A stretch of 64,000 nucleotides of DNA, taken from the NCBI RefSeq assembly GCF_008974285.1, contig NZ_BKZV01000001.1, positions 1,520,214 through 1,584,213 on the forward strand, read 5' to 3'. How positions within the stretch are numbered: position 1 is the stretch's first letter; each line of letters opens with the position of its first letter. Below are positions 8,152-15,220 of this stretch, one piece after another. The DNA comes from Thermogemmatispora aurantia (GTDB lineage Bacteria; Chloroflexota; Ktedonobacteria; Ktedonobacterales; Ktedonobacteraceae). The notes under the pieces are model-generated. The model was given only the letters and a program-made list of their open reading frames with translations, searched no databases and was not told the origin of the DNA. The translations under genes were made by a program, and so were the position numbers.

Positions 8152-9498
8152 ATGCCGATTCCGCTGGTGGAGAGCTACCTTATCCTTTTCTTGCTGATTG
8201 CCCTTGCGACTATCCTGATCACACGCTGGATCGCCGTTCCCTATACCCTGGGTCTGGTCATCGTCGGGCTGCTCTTAAGCGCGCTCCATCTGCTTCCGCC
8301 CTTGCAGCTTGACCCTGAGCTAGTGCTCTTCGTCTTCCTGCCAGCCTTGCTCTTTGAGGGAGCCTGGTCACTGAACTGGCAGCTGCTCAAGAACGAGTGG
8401 CGCAGTATCTTCTTTCTCGCTGGTCCGGGTCTGCTTCTCTCACTCTGTCTGATCGCAGCCCTGCTCCACTGGCTGGAAGGAGTTGACTGGGGAGCCGCTT
8501 TCCTGCTGGCAGCCATTCTATCACCTACCGATCCGGTGGCCGTGTTGAGCCTCTTCCGCCAGCTCCACCTCGACGAGCGTCTTTCGGTGATTATCGAGGG
8601 CGAAAGCCTTTTCAACGACGGCGTGGCGGGCGCGCTCTACCAGGTTTTCCTGGCCGCCGTCCTGCTGGCCTCTTCAGGGGAGTCAAGCCTGCCTGCTGCG
8701 GGCCTGCCGCTGCCCCTGATGGGATTGCTGCTCTTCCTGTTAGAGGGCGGGGGCGCCATCGTCCTGGGCCTCGTCGGCGGCTGGTTGCTCTGCCAACTGC
8801 TCCGTCACATCGACGACGCCCTGAGCGAGATCGGCCTCACGATCCTCGCCGCCTACGGCCTCTACCTGCTGGCGGACCGCCTCCACCTCTCAGCCATCAT
8901 TACGGTGATCGTGGCCGGTCTGCTCCTCGGCAATTATGGCCGACGTATCGGCATGTCCGTTACCACACGCACCGCGGTCGACACTTTTTGGAGCGTCGTG
9001 GCATTCATCGCCAACGCCCTGCTCTTCCTGCTGATCGGTGTCCAGCTGAATCCGCTGGCACTGCCGCCGCTGCCAGGGGGCACTCTGGCTAGCCTGCTGA
9101 ACGCAGCTTTTGCTATCGGCGTAGTGCTGCTGGCACGCCTGCTGCTCGTTCTGCTGCTAGCTGCGCGCTCCTGGCTGACCATTGCCGGACGCAAGGGCAT
9201 GCTTCCTTTCGCCTGGCAACTGGTAATCTTCTGGGGGGGACTGCGCGGCGCGCTCTCGCTCGCTCTGGCCCTGGCACTGCCATTGACGCTGCCGCAGCGT
9301 CCTCTCATCCTGGCCTCTACTGGTGCGGTTGTGCTCTTCACGCTGCTCGTCCAGGGACTCAGTATGCGCTGGCTCCTGCTCGGGCTCCCCTCTTTGCGTG
9401 ATCACCAGGCCCACACCGACCCTGATATTGATGCAGAACAGCGGCCGCCTGCAGCCCCTGACAGGTCGGGCACTGAGCAGGCCGCAGAAGATCTCTGA
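8152..9498 (+). CDS. CPA1-family Na+/H+ (cation/proton) antiporter
   Basis: This 448-residue integral membrane protein has about 12 spans. It carries the two signatures of the NhaP/NHE branch: SPTDPVAVLSLFR (about residues 124-136) with the ion-binding Asp, and EGESLFNDGVAGALY (about 149-163) with the paired Asn-Asp. FWGGLRGALSLALALALP near the C-terminus is also family-typical. These proteins exchange cytoplasmic Na+, K+ or Li+ for protons. AAAGGGGG is an adequate ribosome-binding site. There is no large cytoplasmic C-terminal regulatory domain. Expression may be attenuated by the terminator at 7883-7929. Confidence 0.93.
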   Translation: MPIPLVESYLILFLLIALATILITRWIAVPYTLGLVIVGLLLSALHLLPPLQLDPELVLFVFLPALLFEGAWSLNWQLLKNEWRSIFFLAGPGLLLSLCLIAALLHWLEGVDWGAAFLLAAILSPTDPVAVLSLFRQLHLDERLSVIIEGESLFNDGVAGALYQVFLAAVLLASSGESSLPAAGLPLPLMGLLLFLLEGGGAIVLGLVGGWLLCQLLRHIDDALSEIGLTILAAYGLYLLADRLHLSAIITVIVAGLLLGNYGRRIGMSVTTRTAVDTFWSVVAFIANALLFLLIGVQLNPLALPPLPGGTLASLLNAAFAIGVVLLARLLLVLLLAARSWLTIAGRKGMLPFAWQLVIFWGGLRGALSLALALALPLTLPQRPLILASTGAVVLFTLLVQGLSMRWLLLGLPSLRDHQAHTDPDIDAEQRPPAAPDRSGTEQAAEDL

Positions 9499-9664
9499 AC
9501 TCCTTTTCCTGGCCCCTCGTTTCCAAGCGACGAGCACAGCTCAGAAAGGGCCAGGTCGCTCCGGCGTCAAGCTGCGCTCTCTAACAAAGCAGGCAGACAA
9601 GGTAGAGCGCTGCACCAGACGCCAGACTCGCTGCTATCTTTCAGCATTCCATTGCACCACAGGC

Positions 9665-10213
9665 TTACTGGACAGCAATGGTAAAGGAGAGACGCAGAAT
9701 ATACTGCGGGCAGAATTGATCTGGTTGACAGAGCGCGCGGGCAGTAAAGACGACTTCGCTCTGGCCACTGCCCTGGGCCACATAGCGCCAGACGCAGGCG
9801 CGAGCCTCTTGAGAGGCATAACCCGCTGGCTGCTGCAGCTCCAGCACTCCCTGAGAGCCGGCCGGCGTCTCCCAGCGCTGGCCAAAGGGCAGCTCAAAGA
9901 CTACCAGCGTGCCCTGGCGCACCCTGATTGTCTGTCCATTCTGTGTGCTCTTCACCAGCACCGCCTGCGCTGGCAATGGCGTATTGACAACCGCATCGCT
10001 GGGACAGCCATGACTGGTGCCATAGCCTTTGACAATCGTAGCCGTTGGTGTGGACACACTTTTCGTCGGCGAGGCAGTCGCTTGACTGGCCGCACCGGTC
10101 GTTGAGGCCTTAGTGCCACAGGCACTCAGTCCCATCAGCAGTGCCACTAAGGCTGGAACAATGACAAACCACCATGATCTGCAACGAATACCATAAACCT
10201 TGCTGCGACGCAT
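9665..10213 (-). CDS. Secreted lipoprotein, chagasin-like C-terminal domain
   Basis: The start is taken at the ATG at 10213 (MRRSKVYG), which gives a compact signal peptide ending in a lipobox (LLMGLSAC). A Ser/Thr/Ala-rich linker follows. The last 90 residues (GQTIRVRQGTLVVFELP ... SEVVFTARALC ... YILRLSFTIAVQ) have the beta-strand pattern of chagasin/I42 cysteine-protease inhibitors. The canonical NPTTGY loop is not present, so inhibitor activity is doubtful. Four cysteines follow the lipobox Cys and could form disulfides. An upstream ATG at 10246 would add 11 residues. Confidence 0.65.
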   Translation of the reverse strand: MRRSKVYGIRCRSWWFVIVPALVALLMGLSACGTKASTTGAASQATASPTKSVSTPTATIVKGYGTSHGCPSDAVVNTPLPAQAVLVKSTQNGQTIRVRQGTLVVFELPFGQRWETPAGSQGVLELQQPAGYASQEARACVWRYVAQGSGQSEVVFTARALCQPDQFCPQYILRLSFTIAVQ

Positions 10214-10434
10214 ACACGATCTCCTTACGCCCAACAATTCCTTCATTGCTCAGCTCACCAGGGCAGTTCCGCGGAGGCTGCTGCCTTCATGGGAAGGACG
10301 TTGAAAGCCGTCAGAAAGTTCCTCTGGCCAGAGCAGGGTCAGAGATTCGCGTCTCTGGGGCTGGCCAGTCCATTGGCCATTAAGGGAGCCAGTGGCGGAG
10401 AAGGTCAGAGGGAGGTTTTGCGCTGTGAAGGCTC

Positions 10435-11049
10435 TCACGACCGTGACTGGCAGCGGCCTAGCGTGGCCAGCATCACCAGTAACTCCTCGGCCTCGCTTAG
10501 GAAGCGCCGCGCCGGCAATACCTGATGTACCAGACCAAGGCGGAAGGCCTCGCTTGCCTTAAGCGTCTCGCCTGTCAAGATGAGACGCATGGTGGCCTGA
10601 TAGCCGATCAGAGAGGGGAAGTAAGCGGCAGCTACCGGCGGGAAAACTCCCAGGGTCACTTCGGGTAAGCCAAAGACAGCGTCCTCGCGCGCAATGACCG
10701 TATCGCAGAGGGCAGCTAACTCGCAGCCGCCGCCGAGGGCATAGCCTTTGACCAGGGCTACCGTCGGGATTCCCCGGCCCCGCAGCTCTTCAAAAGCCGC
10801 GCAATTATCGTAGACCGCGCGCAGCATCTCTCGTTCACGCCCATCGAGGTGATCACGTATGTCCACTCCCGCACTAAATGCCCGCTCGCCCGCGCTCGTG
10901 ATGACAAGCAGGCGCGGCGACTTCTGCGCAGCAGCTCGCAAAGCATGCGTGATCTCATCCAGCGTGGCAATCGTCAAGATATTGAGCGGAGGGCGATCGA
11001 GAATAAGCCAGAGCACGCCGTCGCGCTCCCGCAAATGAATCTCCGCCAT
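10435..11049 (-). CDS. Enoyl-CoA hydratase/isomerase family protein, short form
   Basis: The start at 11049 (MAEIHLRERDG) is preceded by AAGGAAAG, and the upstream in-frame extension has no family similarity. The crotonase fold is clear: DRPPLNIL near the N-terminus, the oxyanion segment AFSAGVDIRDH, and both usual catalytic glutamates in GGGCELAALCD and FGLPEVTLGV. The PPLNIL start and the overall pattern recall dienoyl-CoA hydratases of aromatic degradation. At 204 residues it lacks the about 50-residue C-terminal helical region that normally closes the active site of a neighbouring subunit, so it may be a truncated or decaying copy. It has its own candidate promoter and is separated by 266 bp from the paa-linked crotonase. 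Confidence 0.8.
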   Translation of the reverse strand: MAEIHLRERDGVLWLILDRPPLNILTIATLDEITHALRAAAQKSPRLLVITSAGERAFSAGVDIRDHLDGREREMLRAVYDNCAAFEELRGRGIPTVALVKGYALGGGCELAALCDTVIAREDAVFGLPEVTLGVFPPVAAAYFPSLIGYQATMRLILTGETLKASEAFRLGLVHQVLPARRFLSEAEELLVMLATLGRCQSRS

Positions 11050-11109
11050 AGTCTTTCCTTGCTTACTTGCATCTGCCGAAAAAAAGACGCCGGGCCGAAG
11101 CTGAGGAAT

Positions 11110-11139
11110 ATTGTAGCACCTCAGAACCGCCAGCGTAAA
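11110..11139 (-). promoter_or_regulatory. Candidate promoter of the second crotonase
   Basis: Minus strand TTTACG (11139-11134), 18-bp spacer, TACAAT (11115-11110). Moderate match, about 60 bp before the start codon. Confidence 0.4.
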
Positions 11140-11315
11140 GCGACAGAGTCGGGAAGAGCACGACCGCCACCGCAGAGCTGGCAAGGACCTTAGGCCAAGC
11201 CGCACTGCCACCGGCGCGCGTCGTGCTCTCCCCACAGCGGGCAGATCCGATTACATCGCTGAGCTAGGTCGTTGATAGAGGCTGGTTATCTGGCGTGGCA
11301 ATAGAGATCTGGTGC

Positions 11316-12125
11316 TCAGCGTCCTGTAAAATGCTTCTCCTGGCGCTTCTCAATGTAAGCAGCCAGCCCTTCCTTTGCATCCTCGCTCTGGAAACAGAGC
11401 TGCTGCAGCTCCCGCTCCAGAGCCAGGCCCTCAGCCAACGCGACCTCCGCACCCGACTGCACAGCCCGCTTGATGCGACCGACCGTGCGCGAGGCGCTAT
11501 TAGGTGGACAGAAACGCTTGGCGTAGGCTATGACCTGCTCCCAGTAGTTCTCAGACTCATAGATATAATTGACCAGACCAAGCTCCTGGGCTTCCTCAAA
11601 GCTGATCAGCTTGCCCTCGGTCATTAACTCGATGGCCTTGTTCTTCGGCAAAGCCCGCGCCAGGCGCTGCGTTCCACCGGTGCCAGGCAAGACGCCGAGT
11701 GAGACCTCCGGCAGGCCAATCTTGCCGGCATTGCGCCGCGCAATGCGGATATCGCAGGCCAGAGCAATCTCCAGACCACCGCCGACGGTGTGACCGTTGA
11801 GGGCCGCAATCACGAGCTTGGGCGTCTGCTCCAGCCGCAGCAGGGTTTCATTGGCATGGAGGCAGAAATAGTATTTGTAGGTCGGCGAGACCGAGTTGAG
11901 CATGCTGATATCTGCCCCGGCGCAGAAGAAGCGCTCGCCTGCACCGCGCAAGACCAGCACATGGACGCTCTCATCAAAGCGCGCCTGCAGGATCGCCTCA
12001 TCCAGCTGGCGCATCATCTCATAGCTGTAGGTATTGGCCGGCGGATTGGTCAGCTCGATGATGGCCACCCCATCGCTCACACTATAGTTGACTAGCGTCC
12101 GCTCGCGCTCTGTCGTCGTTGTCAT
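11316..12125 (-). CDS. Enoyl-CoA hydratase of the phenylacetate operon
   Basis: Full-length crotonase (269 residues) with AGERFFCAGADISML (oxyanion region), GGGLEIALACD and IGLPEVSLGVLPGTGGTQRL, so both catalytic glutamates are present. The C-terminal helical region (YIEKRQEKHF) is intact. It follows the paaC and zinc-ribbon genes by 15 bp in the same direction. In the phenylacetyl-CoA pathway two crotonases act after ring epoxidation: PaaG (oxepin-forming isomerase) and PaaF (2,3-dehydroadipyl-CoA hydratase). Sequence inspection alone does not tell which this is, so no symbol is given. Confidence 0.88.
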   Translation of the reverse strand: MTTTTERERTLVNYSVSDGVAIIELTNPPANTYSYEMMRQLDEAILQARFDESVHVLVLRGAGERFFCAGADISMLNSVSPTYKYYFCLHANETLLRLEQTPKLVIAALNGHTVGGGLEIALACDIRIARRNAGKIGLPEVSLGVLPGTGGTQRLARALPKNKAIELMTEGKLISFEEAQELGLVNYIYESENYWEQVIAYAKRFCPPNSASRTVGRIKRAVQSGAEVALAEGLALERELQQLCFQSEDAKEGLAAYIEKRQEKHFTGR

Positions 12126-12140
12126 CGCAGCTCTTCCTTT

Positions 12141-12374
12141 CTACTCCTCAGACGAAGTCAGCTTCGCCTTCGCATCTTCAAGGACATCATCGCCTTTGAT
12201 GTACTCAAAGGGTGTATGGCACCTGTTACAATAATATTGCGCCGTCAACAGCTGCTGGCCGAAGAGAGAGAACAACTCTGTCTCTGTCGAGCCACAGAAA
12301 GGGCAGCGCGGTCGCTCGCCACGGGGTAAGGGTTCCTCAACATGTGCCCACCTGGAATCAATCTCCTCGCTCAT
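12141..12374 (-). CDS. Stand-alone PaaD zinc-ribbon domain
   Basis: A 77-residue protein with CPFCGS (about 25-30) and CNRC (about 49-52), spaced by TETELFSLFGQQLLTAQYY and followed by HTPFEYIK. This is the pattern of the C-terminal zinc ribbon of PaaD, which in Escherichia coli is fused behind a DUF59 domain. Here the DUF59 part is encoded separately at 13622. Its start overlaps the paaC stop (ATGA), which implies translational coupling. PaaD is thought to help assemble metal centres of the PaaABCE epoxidase. The assignment rests on the motif and on the operon. Confidence 0.82.
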   Translation of the reverse strand: MSEEIDSRWAHVEEPLPRGERPRCPFCGSTETELFSLFGQQLLTAQYYCNRCHTPFEYIKGDDVLEDAKAKLTSSEE

Positions 12375-13168
12375 GGCTGATCCTCCCCCGCCGCCTCCTG
12401 GCCGGCGGGACGCAGGCGGCGGCTCTCGGCCTCCCAGCGTTCCCAGGGAAGTGCCTCCCCCGGCAGCCAGCGCTTGCTCTCGGGATCGAAACGGGCGGGC
12501 ATCTCAATAGCCAGGCTTTCTAGCAAAGGCATCACTCGCTGGAGGTAGCGGCTGCGCAGCTCCGCAGGTGGGGCATCGATGAAACCTTCACGATAGAGCT
12601 GGCTCATCACCGGGTCATCATCGGGACCGAACCAGCAGAGCGTTTCCTCCCACAGGCGTTGCAGCGAGGAGACCAGGGCCTGGCGTACCGCGCCTCCGGC
12701 CTTCGCCAGACGCCGCACCCAGCCCTCAGCATGCGTGCGGTGCACCTGTTCCTCCTGCACAATTTTGCGGGCACGTTGCCGCAACGGCTCGTAGGCCGAG
12801 TGCTGCGCGGCCTCAAAAAAGGTCGTCAGCGCTCCATCTAGCAGGAAATTCGTAGCCACAAAATCGGACCAGCTGGCAAATTCGCGATCGAGAAAGGTCA
12901 GATGATAGCGCAACGTCCGCGTTTCGGGAGCCACCTGACGAGGGTCAGCAGCGGCCTGAGCGAAATCTTCCAGCAGCGGATAGAGCGTGCGCGCGTGGCC
13001 GATCTCATCCTGAGTCATCGCGGCGGCGGCCACTGCCGCCTCCAGAGCGGGCGCTCCATTGGCCCAGTAGGCATAGCGCCGTCCTATCGCCTGCTTATTG
13101 TCCGCCAGCGAGGCCAGCACCGCGAAGAGCGCCGCGTTATCGATGCGTGCAGCAGCAGTACCAGTCAT
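12371..13168 (-). CDS. paaC: Phenylacetyl-CoA 1,2-epoxidase subunit PaaC
   Basis: A 265-residue ferritin-like protein with the helix motifs TQDEIGHARTLYPLLE (about 50-66) and VQEEQVHRTHAEGWVRRL (about 136-153). Its C-terminal segment (ARFDPESKRWLPGEALPWERWE) closely parallels the end of PaaA (HYDPEQQKYVLDCPFPAHF), as expected for these two paralogous subunits. PaaC is the structural partner that forms the PaaAC heterodimer. A 178-bp gap separates it from the upstream paaB; within it I see no terminator, so it is probably in the same operon. Confidence 0.93.
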   Translation of the reverse strand: MTGTAAARIDNAALFAVLASLADNKQAIGRRYAYWANGAPALEAAVAAAAMTQDEIGHARTLYPLLEDFAQAAADPRQVAPETRTLRYHLTFLDREFASWSDFVATNFLLDGALTTFFEAAQHSAYEPLRQRARKIVQEEQVHRTHAEGWVRRLAKAGGAVRQALVSSLQRLWEETLCWFGPDDDPVMSQLYREGFIDAPPAELRSRYLQRVMPLLESLAIEMPARFDPESKRWLPGEALPWERWEAESRRLRPAGQEAAGEDQP

Positions 13169-13346
13169 AGCATCAAGCTCACTTTACCTTGCAGCCGAGG
13201 AGGAAGCCACAACCGCCACCGATAGCGCGGCGCGGCCATCCAGTCCTCTAGCCCTTTTCAGATTTACCCCAGACCTCGCCGAAGCGACGCCAGCCTCTCG
13301 CTCCGGGCCGAGGGGTCCCTTTAGCGAGCCAGGCAGCCTGAGCGGC

Positions 13347-13625
13347 TCAGGGAGCAATCACGGTCACAATGCAATCGCGCGGCACCAGCACCATTTCGAT
13401 CCAGGTAAACTCGTCGTAGATGCTGCGCGCATAGACCCGAGCCAGCTCCACATCGTCGGCCACCACATTGCCGATCTCGTGCAGCGGCTCATCGTACCTG
13501 CGCCGTGCATAGACATGCCAGACGCGCCGCTCATTGAGGGCCTCACGTCGGGGCCGGTCCGTGCCGAGGCCGGCTTGCGCCCCAGCACCAGCTGGGGCTT
13601 GCGGATCACTATTCATGCTCTTCAT
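13347..13625 (-). CDS. paaB: Phenylacetyl-CoA 1,2-epoxidase subunit PaaB
   Basis: A small protein (92 residues, family norm about 95). The core RVWHVYARRRYDEPLHEIGNV matches PaaB, followed by ELARVYARSIYDEFTWIEMVLVPRDCIV. The first 30 residues are Ala/Gly/Pro-rich and probably disordered. PaaB bridges PaaAC dimers in the epoxidase complex. The start overlaps the stop of the upstream paaD N-part by 4 bp. Confidence 0.9.
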   Translation of the reverse strand: MKSMNSDPQAPAGAGAQAGLGTDRPRREALNERRVWHVYARRRYDEPLHEIGNVVADDVELARVYARSIYDEFTWIEMVLVPRDCIVTVIAP

Positions 13626-13975
13626 GCCGAGATCCCCCAGCTACGCATCAGCTCGATGCCTTCCTCGCTCAGCCGCTCTTTGCTCCACACGGGGTCCCAG
13701 ACCACCTCAATGCGTACTGCGCGCACCCCCGGCTCACGCAAGAGGCGCTCCTGAATATCATCCATAATGAAATCCATAGCGGGACAGCCCAGAGCCGTGA
13801 AGGTCAGCTTCACGTTGACGACGCCGTCGCGCTGTTTCAGGTCGACGATCAGCCCCATGTCGACGACGCTGATGGGGATCTCGGGATCGGTCACCTCGCG
13901 CAGGGCATCCCAGAGGGCCGGACAACTGGGATCGTCGGCAGGATGCGTACGCAGCGATGGATAGACCGCCGTCAT
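13622..13975 (-). CDS. paaD: PaaD N-terminal part (DUF59/MIP18-like), separated from its zinc ribbon
   Basis: A 117-residue protein composed of one DUF59/MIP18 domain: LREVTDPEIPISVVDMGLIVDL, TFTALGCPAMDFI with the conserved Cys, and VVWDPVWSKERLSEEGIELMRSWGI. Full-length PaaD (about 165 residues) continues after this point into a C-terminal CxxC...CxxC ribbon. Here the protein ends at GISA and the ribbon is the separate gene at 12141. The break falls exactly at the domain boundary, so this is domain fission rather than a frameshift. The role is presumably maturation of the PaaABC(E) epoxidase. Confidence 0.88.
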   Translation of the reverse strand: MTAVYPSLRTHPADDPSCPALWDALREVTDPEIPISVVDMGLIVDLKQRDGVVNVKLTFTALGCPAMDFIMDDIQERLLREPGVRAVRIEVVWDPVWSKERLSEEGIELMRSWGISA

Positions 13976-13980
13976 GGCTC

Positions 13981-14931
13981 TTACTCCTGCTCCAAAAGAC
14001 GTAGCATCTCGCGCTTGCCGCGCTGGATCAGACCGACAAACTCCTCGTTAGCCGGGCCGCGCGCCTTCCAGCGCTTGAGCACGTCGTCCCAGCTGCAGGG
14101 GCCTTCCTCTAACAGCCAGCGCTTGGCTTTGGCATCGAAATGGGCCGGGAAGGGGCAGTCCAGGACATACTTCTGCTGCTCTGGATCGTAGTGCGCAGGC
14201 ACCCTCAGCTGTAGCTCTTCACAGAGCGGCACCGCCGTCGACATCCAGATCTGGCGCAACTCGTCGTTGGTGTGCCCTTTGAAACCGTACTCCAGCTGCT
14301 CGCTGTGCTTCTTCAGATCGTCGGGCAGGCCAAACCATTCAACGGTTAGCAGAAACATCCAGTCGACGGCCTTCTGCAGCTGCTCGTGACCTTCTGGCGT
14401 GGCATTGAGACGCCGCATCCACTGCTCGCCGTGACGCAGATGAAAGGTCTCCTCTTTGTCTACTTTCACCAGCGCCCGCTTCCACGGCCCGAAGGTGGTG
14501 CTGTGATAGATGTCGCTGAGCAATACATAGCCAGCCCGGTCGTAGAAGGCATTGGCGACAATCAGCTCTACCCAGTTATCCAGCGGCACATCAAAGGCAT
14601 AGGGGTACTTGAACTGGCGCGGATCACGCTCAAAAATGAGCTGCTCGGTGTCAACGCCGAGGTCGCGCAGCAGGCGATAGGCAATGTGCGCGTGCCCTAG
14701 CTCATCCTGAATAATGGCCACAGCAGAGCCAAAGGCGTTCAAGGTGGGGGCATGCACGGCAGCATGATAATAGGCCGGGGCACTGATCAGCTCGGTATCG
14801 GCAGAGACCGTCAGGATGCGCTTGATCCCTTCCAGATAGAGCGGACTCATGTGCTCCAGCGATTCGACGAGCTGCTGCCTGCGGATACGATTCAAAAGAG
14901 CTTCTTCGCTCTGCAAGGCTGGTGCGACCAT
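13981..14931 (-). CDS. paaA: Phenylacetyl-CoA 1,2-epoxidase catalytic subunit PaaA
   Basis: PaaA carries the di-iron centre that converts phenylacetyl-CoA to its 1,2-epoxide with O2. Two iron-binding helices are visible: IIQDELGHAHIAYRLL (about 71-86) and VDKEETFHLRHGEQW (about 155-169). The start at 14931 (MVAPALQ) is chosen because AAGGAG lies 8 nt upstream and gives 316 residues, the family size. In-frame codons up to 15156 run through the promoter and operator and are not coding. First gene of the operon; the reductase gene paaE is not in the window. Confidence 0.94.
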   Translation of the reverse strand: MVAPALQSEEALLNRIRRQQLVESLEHMSPLYLEGIKRILTVSADTELISAPAYYHAAVHAPTLNAFGSAVAIIQDELGHAHIAYRLLRDLGVDTEQLIFERDPRQFKYPYAFDVPLDNWVELIVANAFYDRAGYVLLSDIYHSTTFGPWKRALVKVDKEETFHLRHGEQWMRRLNATPEGHEQLQKAVDWMFLLTVEWFGLPDDLKKHSEQLEYGFKGHTNDELRQIWMSTAVPLCEELQLRVPAHYDPEQQKYVLDCPFPAHFDAKAKRWLLEEGPCSWDDVLKRWKARGPANEEFVGLIQRGKREMLRLLEQE

Positions 14932-15138
14932 AGCTGTTGCTCCTTGCTCTTGGAACGAAACCATTCCCGGCCCCCTCGTTGCGCCTCGCCTTCTGCCCGC
15001 TAACCCACGCCCCTCACCTCCAGAACCCGCTTGCCCGCTCAGCTCACTGGCTGCCTGGGTAATCGGCCCGGCCAGCGAGTGGCAAGGTCGCCGCTGGCTC
15101 TTCCCCAAGGGTAGCCAGGGTTTACTTCCAGCCATATA

Positions 15139-15148
15139 TCCATATGGA
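15139..15148 (-). promoter_or_regulatory. Palindromic operator candidate at the paa promoter
   Basis: TCCATATGGA is a perfect 10-bp palindrome inside a longer imperfect one, placed at about +1 to +12 of the predicted transcript. This position would let a repressor (for instance a TetR- or GntR-type PaaR/PaaX analogue) block initiation. No regulator gene lies next to it. Confidence 0.5.
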
Positions 15149-15156
15149 CATATCAA

Positions 15157-15185
15157 ATTGTACGCTGAGGGTCAACGAAAGTCAA
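15157..15185 (-). promoter_or_regulatory. Promoter of the paa operon
   Basis: Minus strand TTGACT (15185-15180), exactly 17 bp, TACAAT (15162-15157). Each hexamer is 5 of 6 to consensus. Predicted start near 15150 gives a leader of about 220 nt before paaA. Confidence 0.8.
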
Positions 15186-15220
15186 GATGGCGCTGGCAGT
15201 GACAAATCACTTACCGCAGC

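Noticed and set aside
14932-15156. N-terminal extension of paaA up to ATG 15156
   Set aside because: It would translate the region just after the promoter and through the operator, has no ribosome-binding site and no similarity to PaaA.
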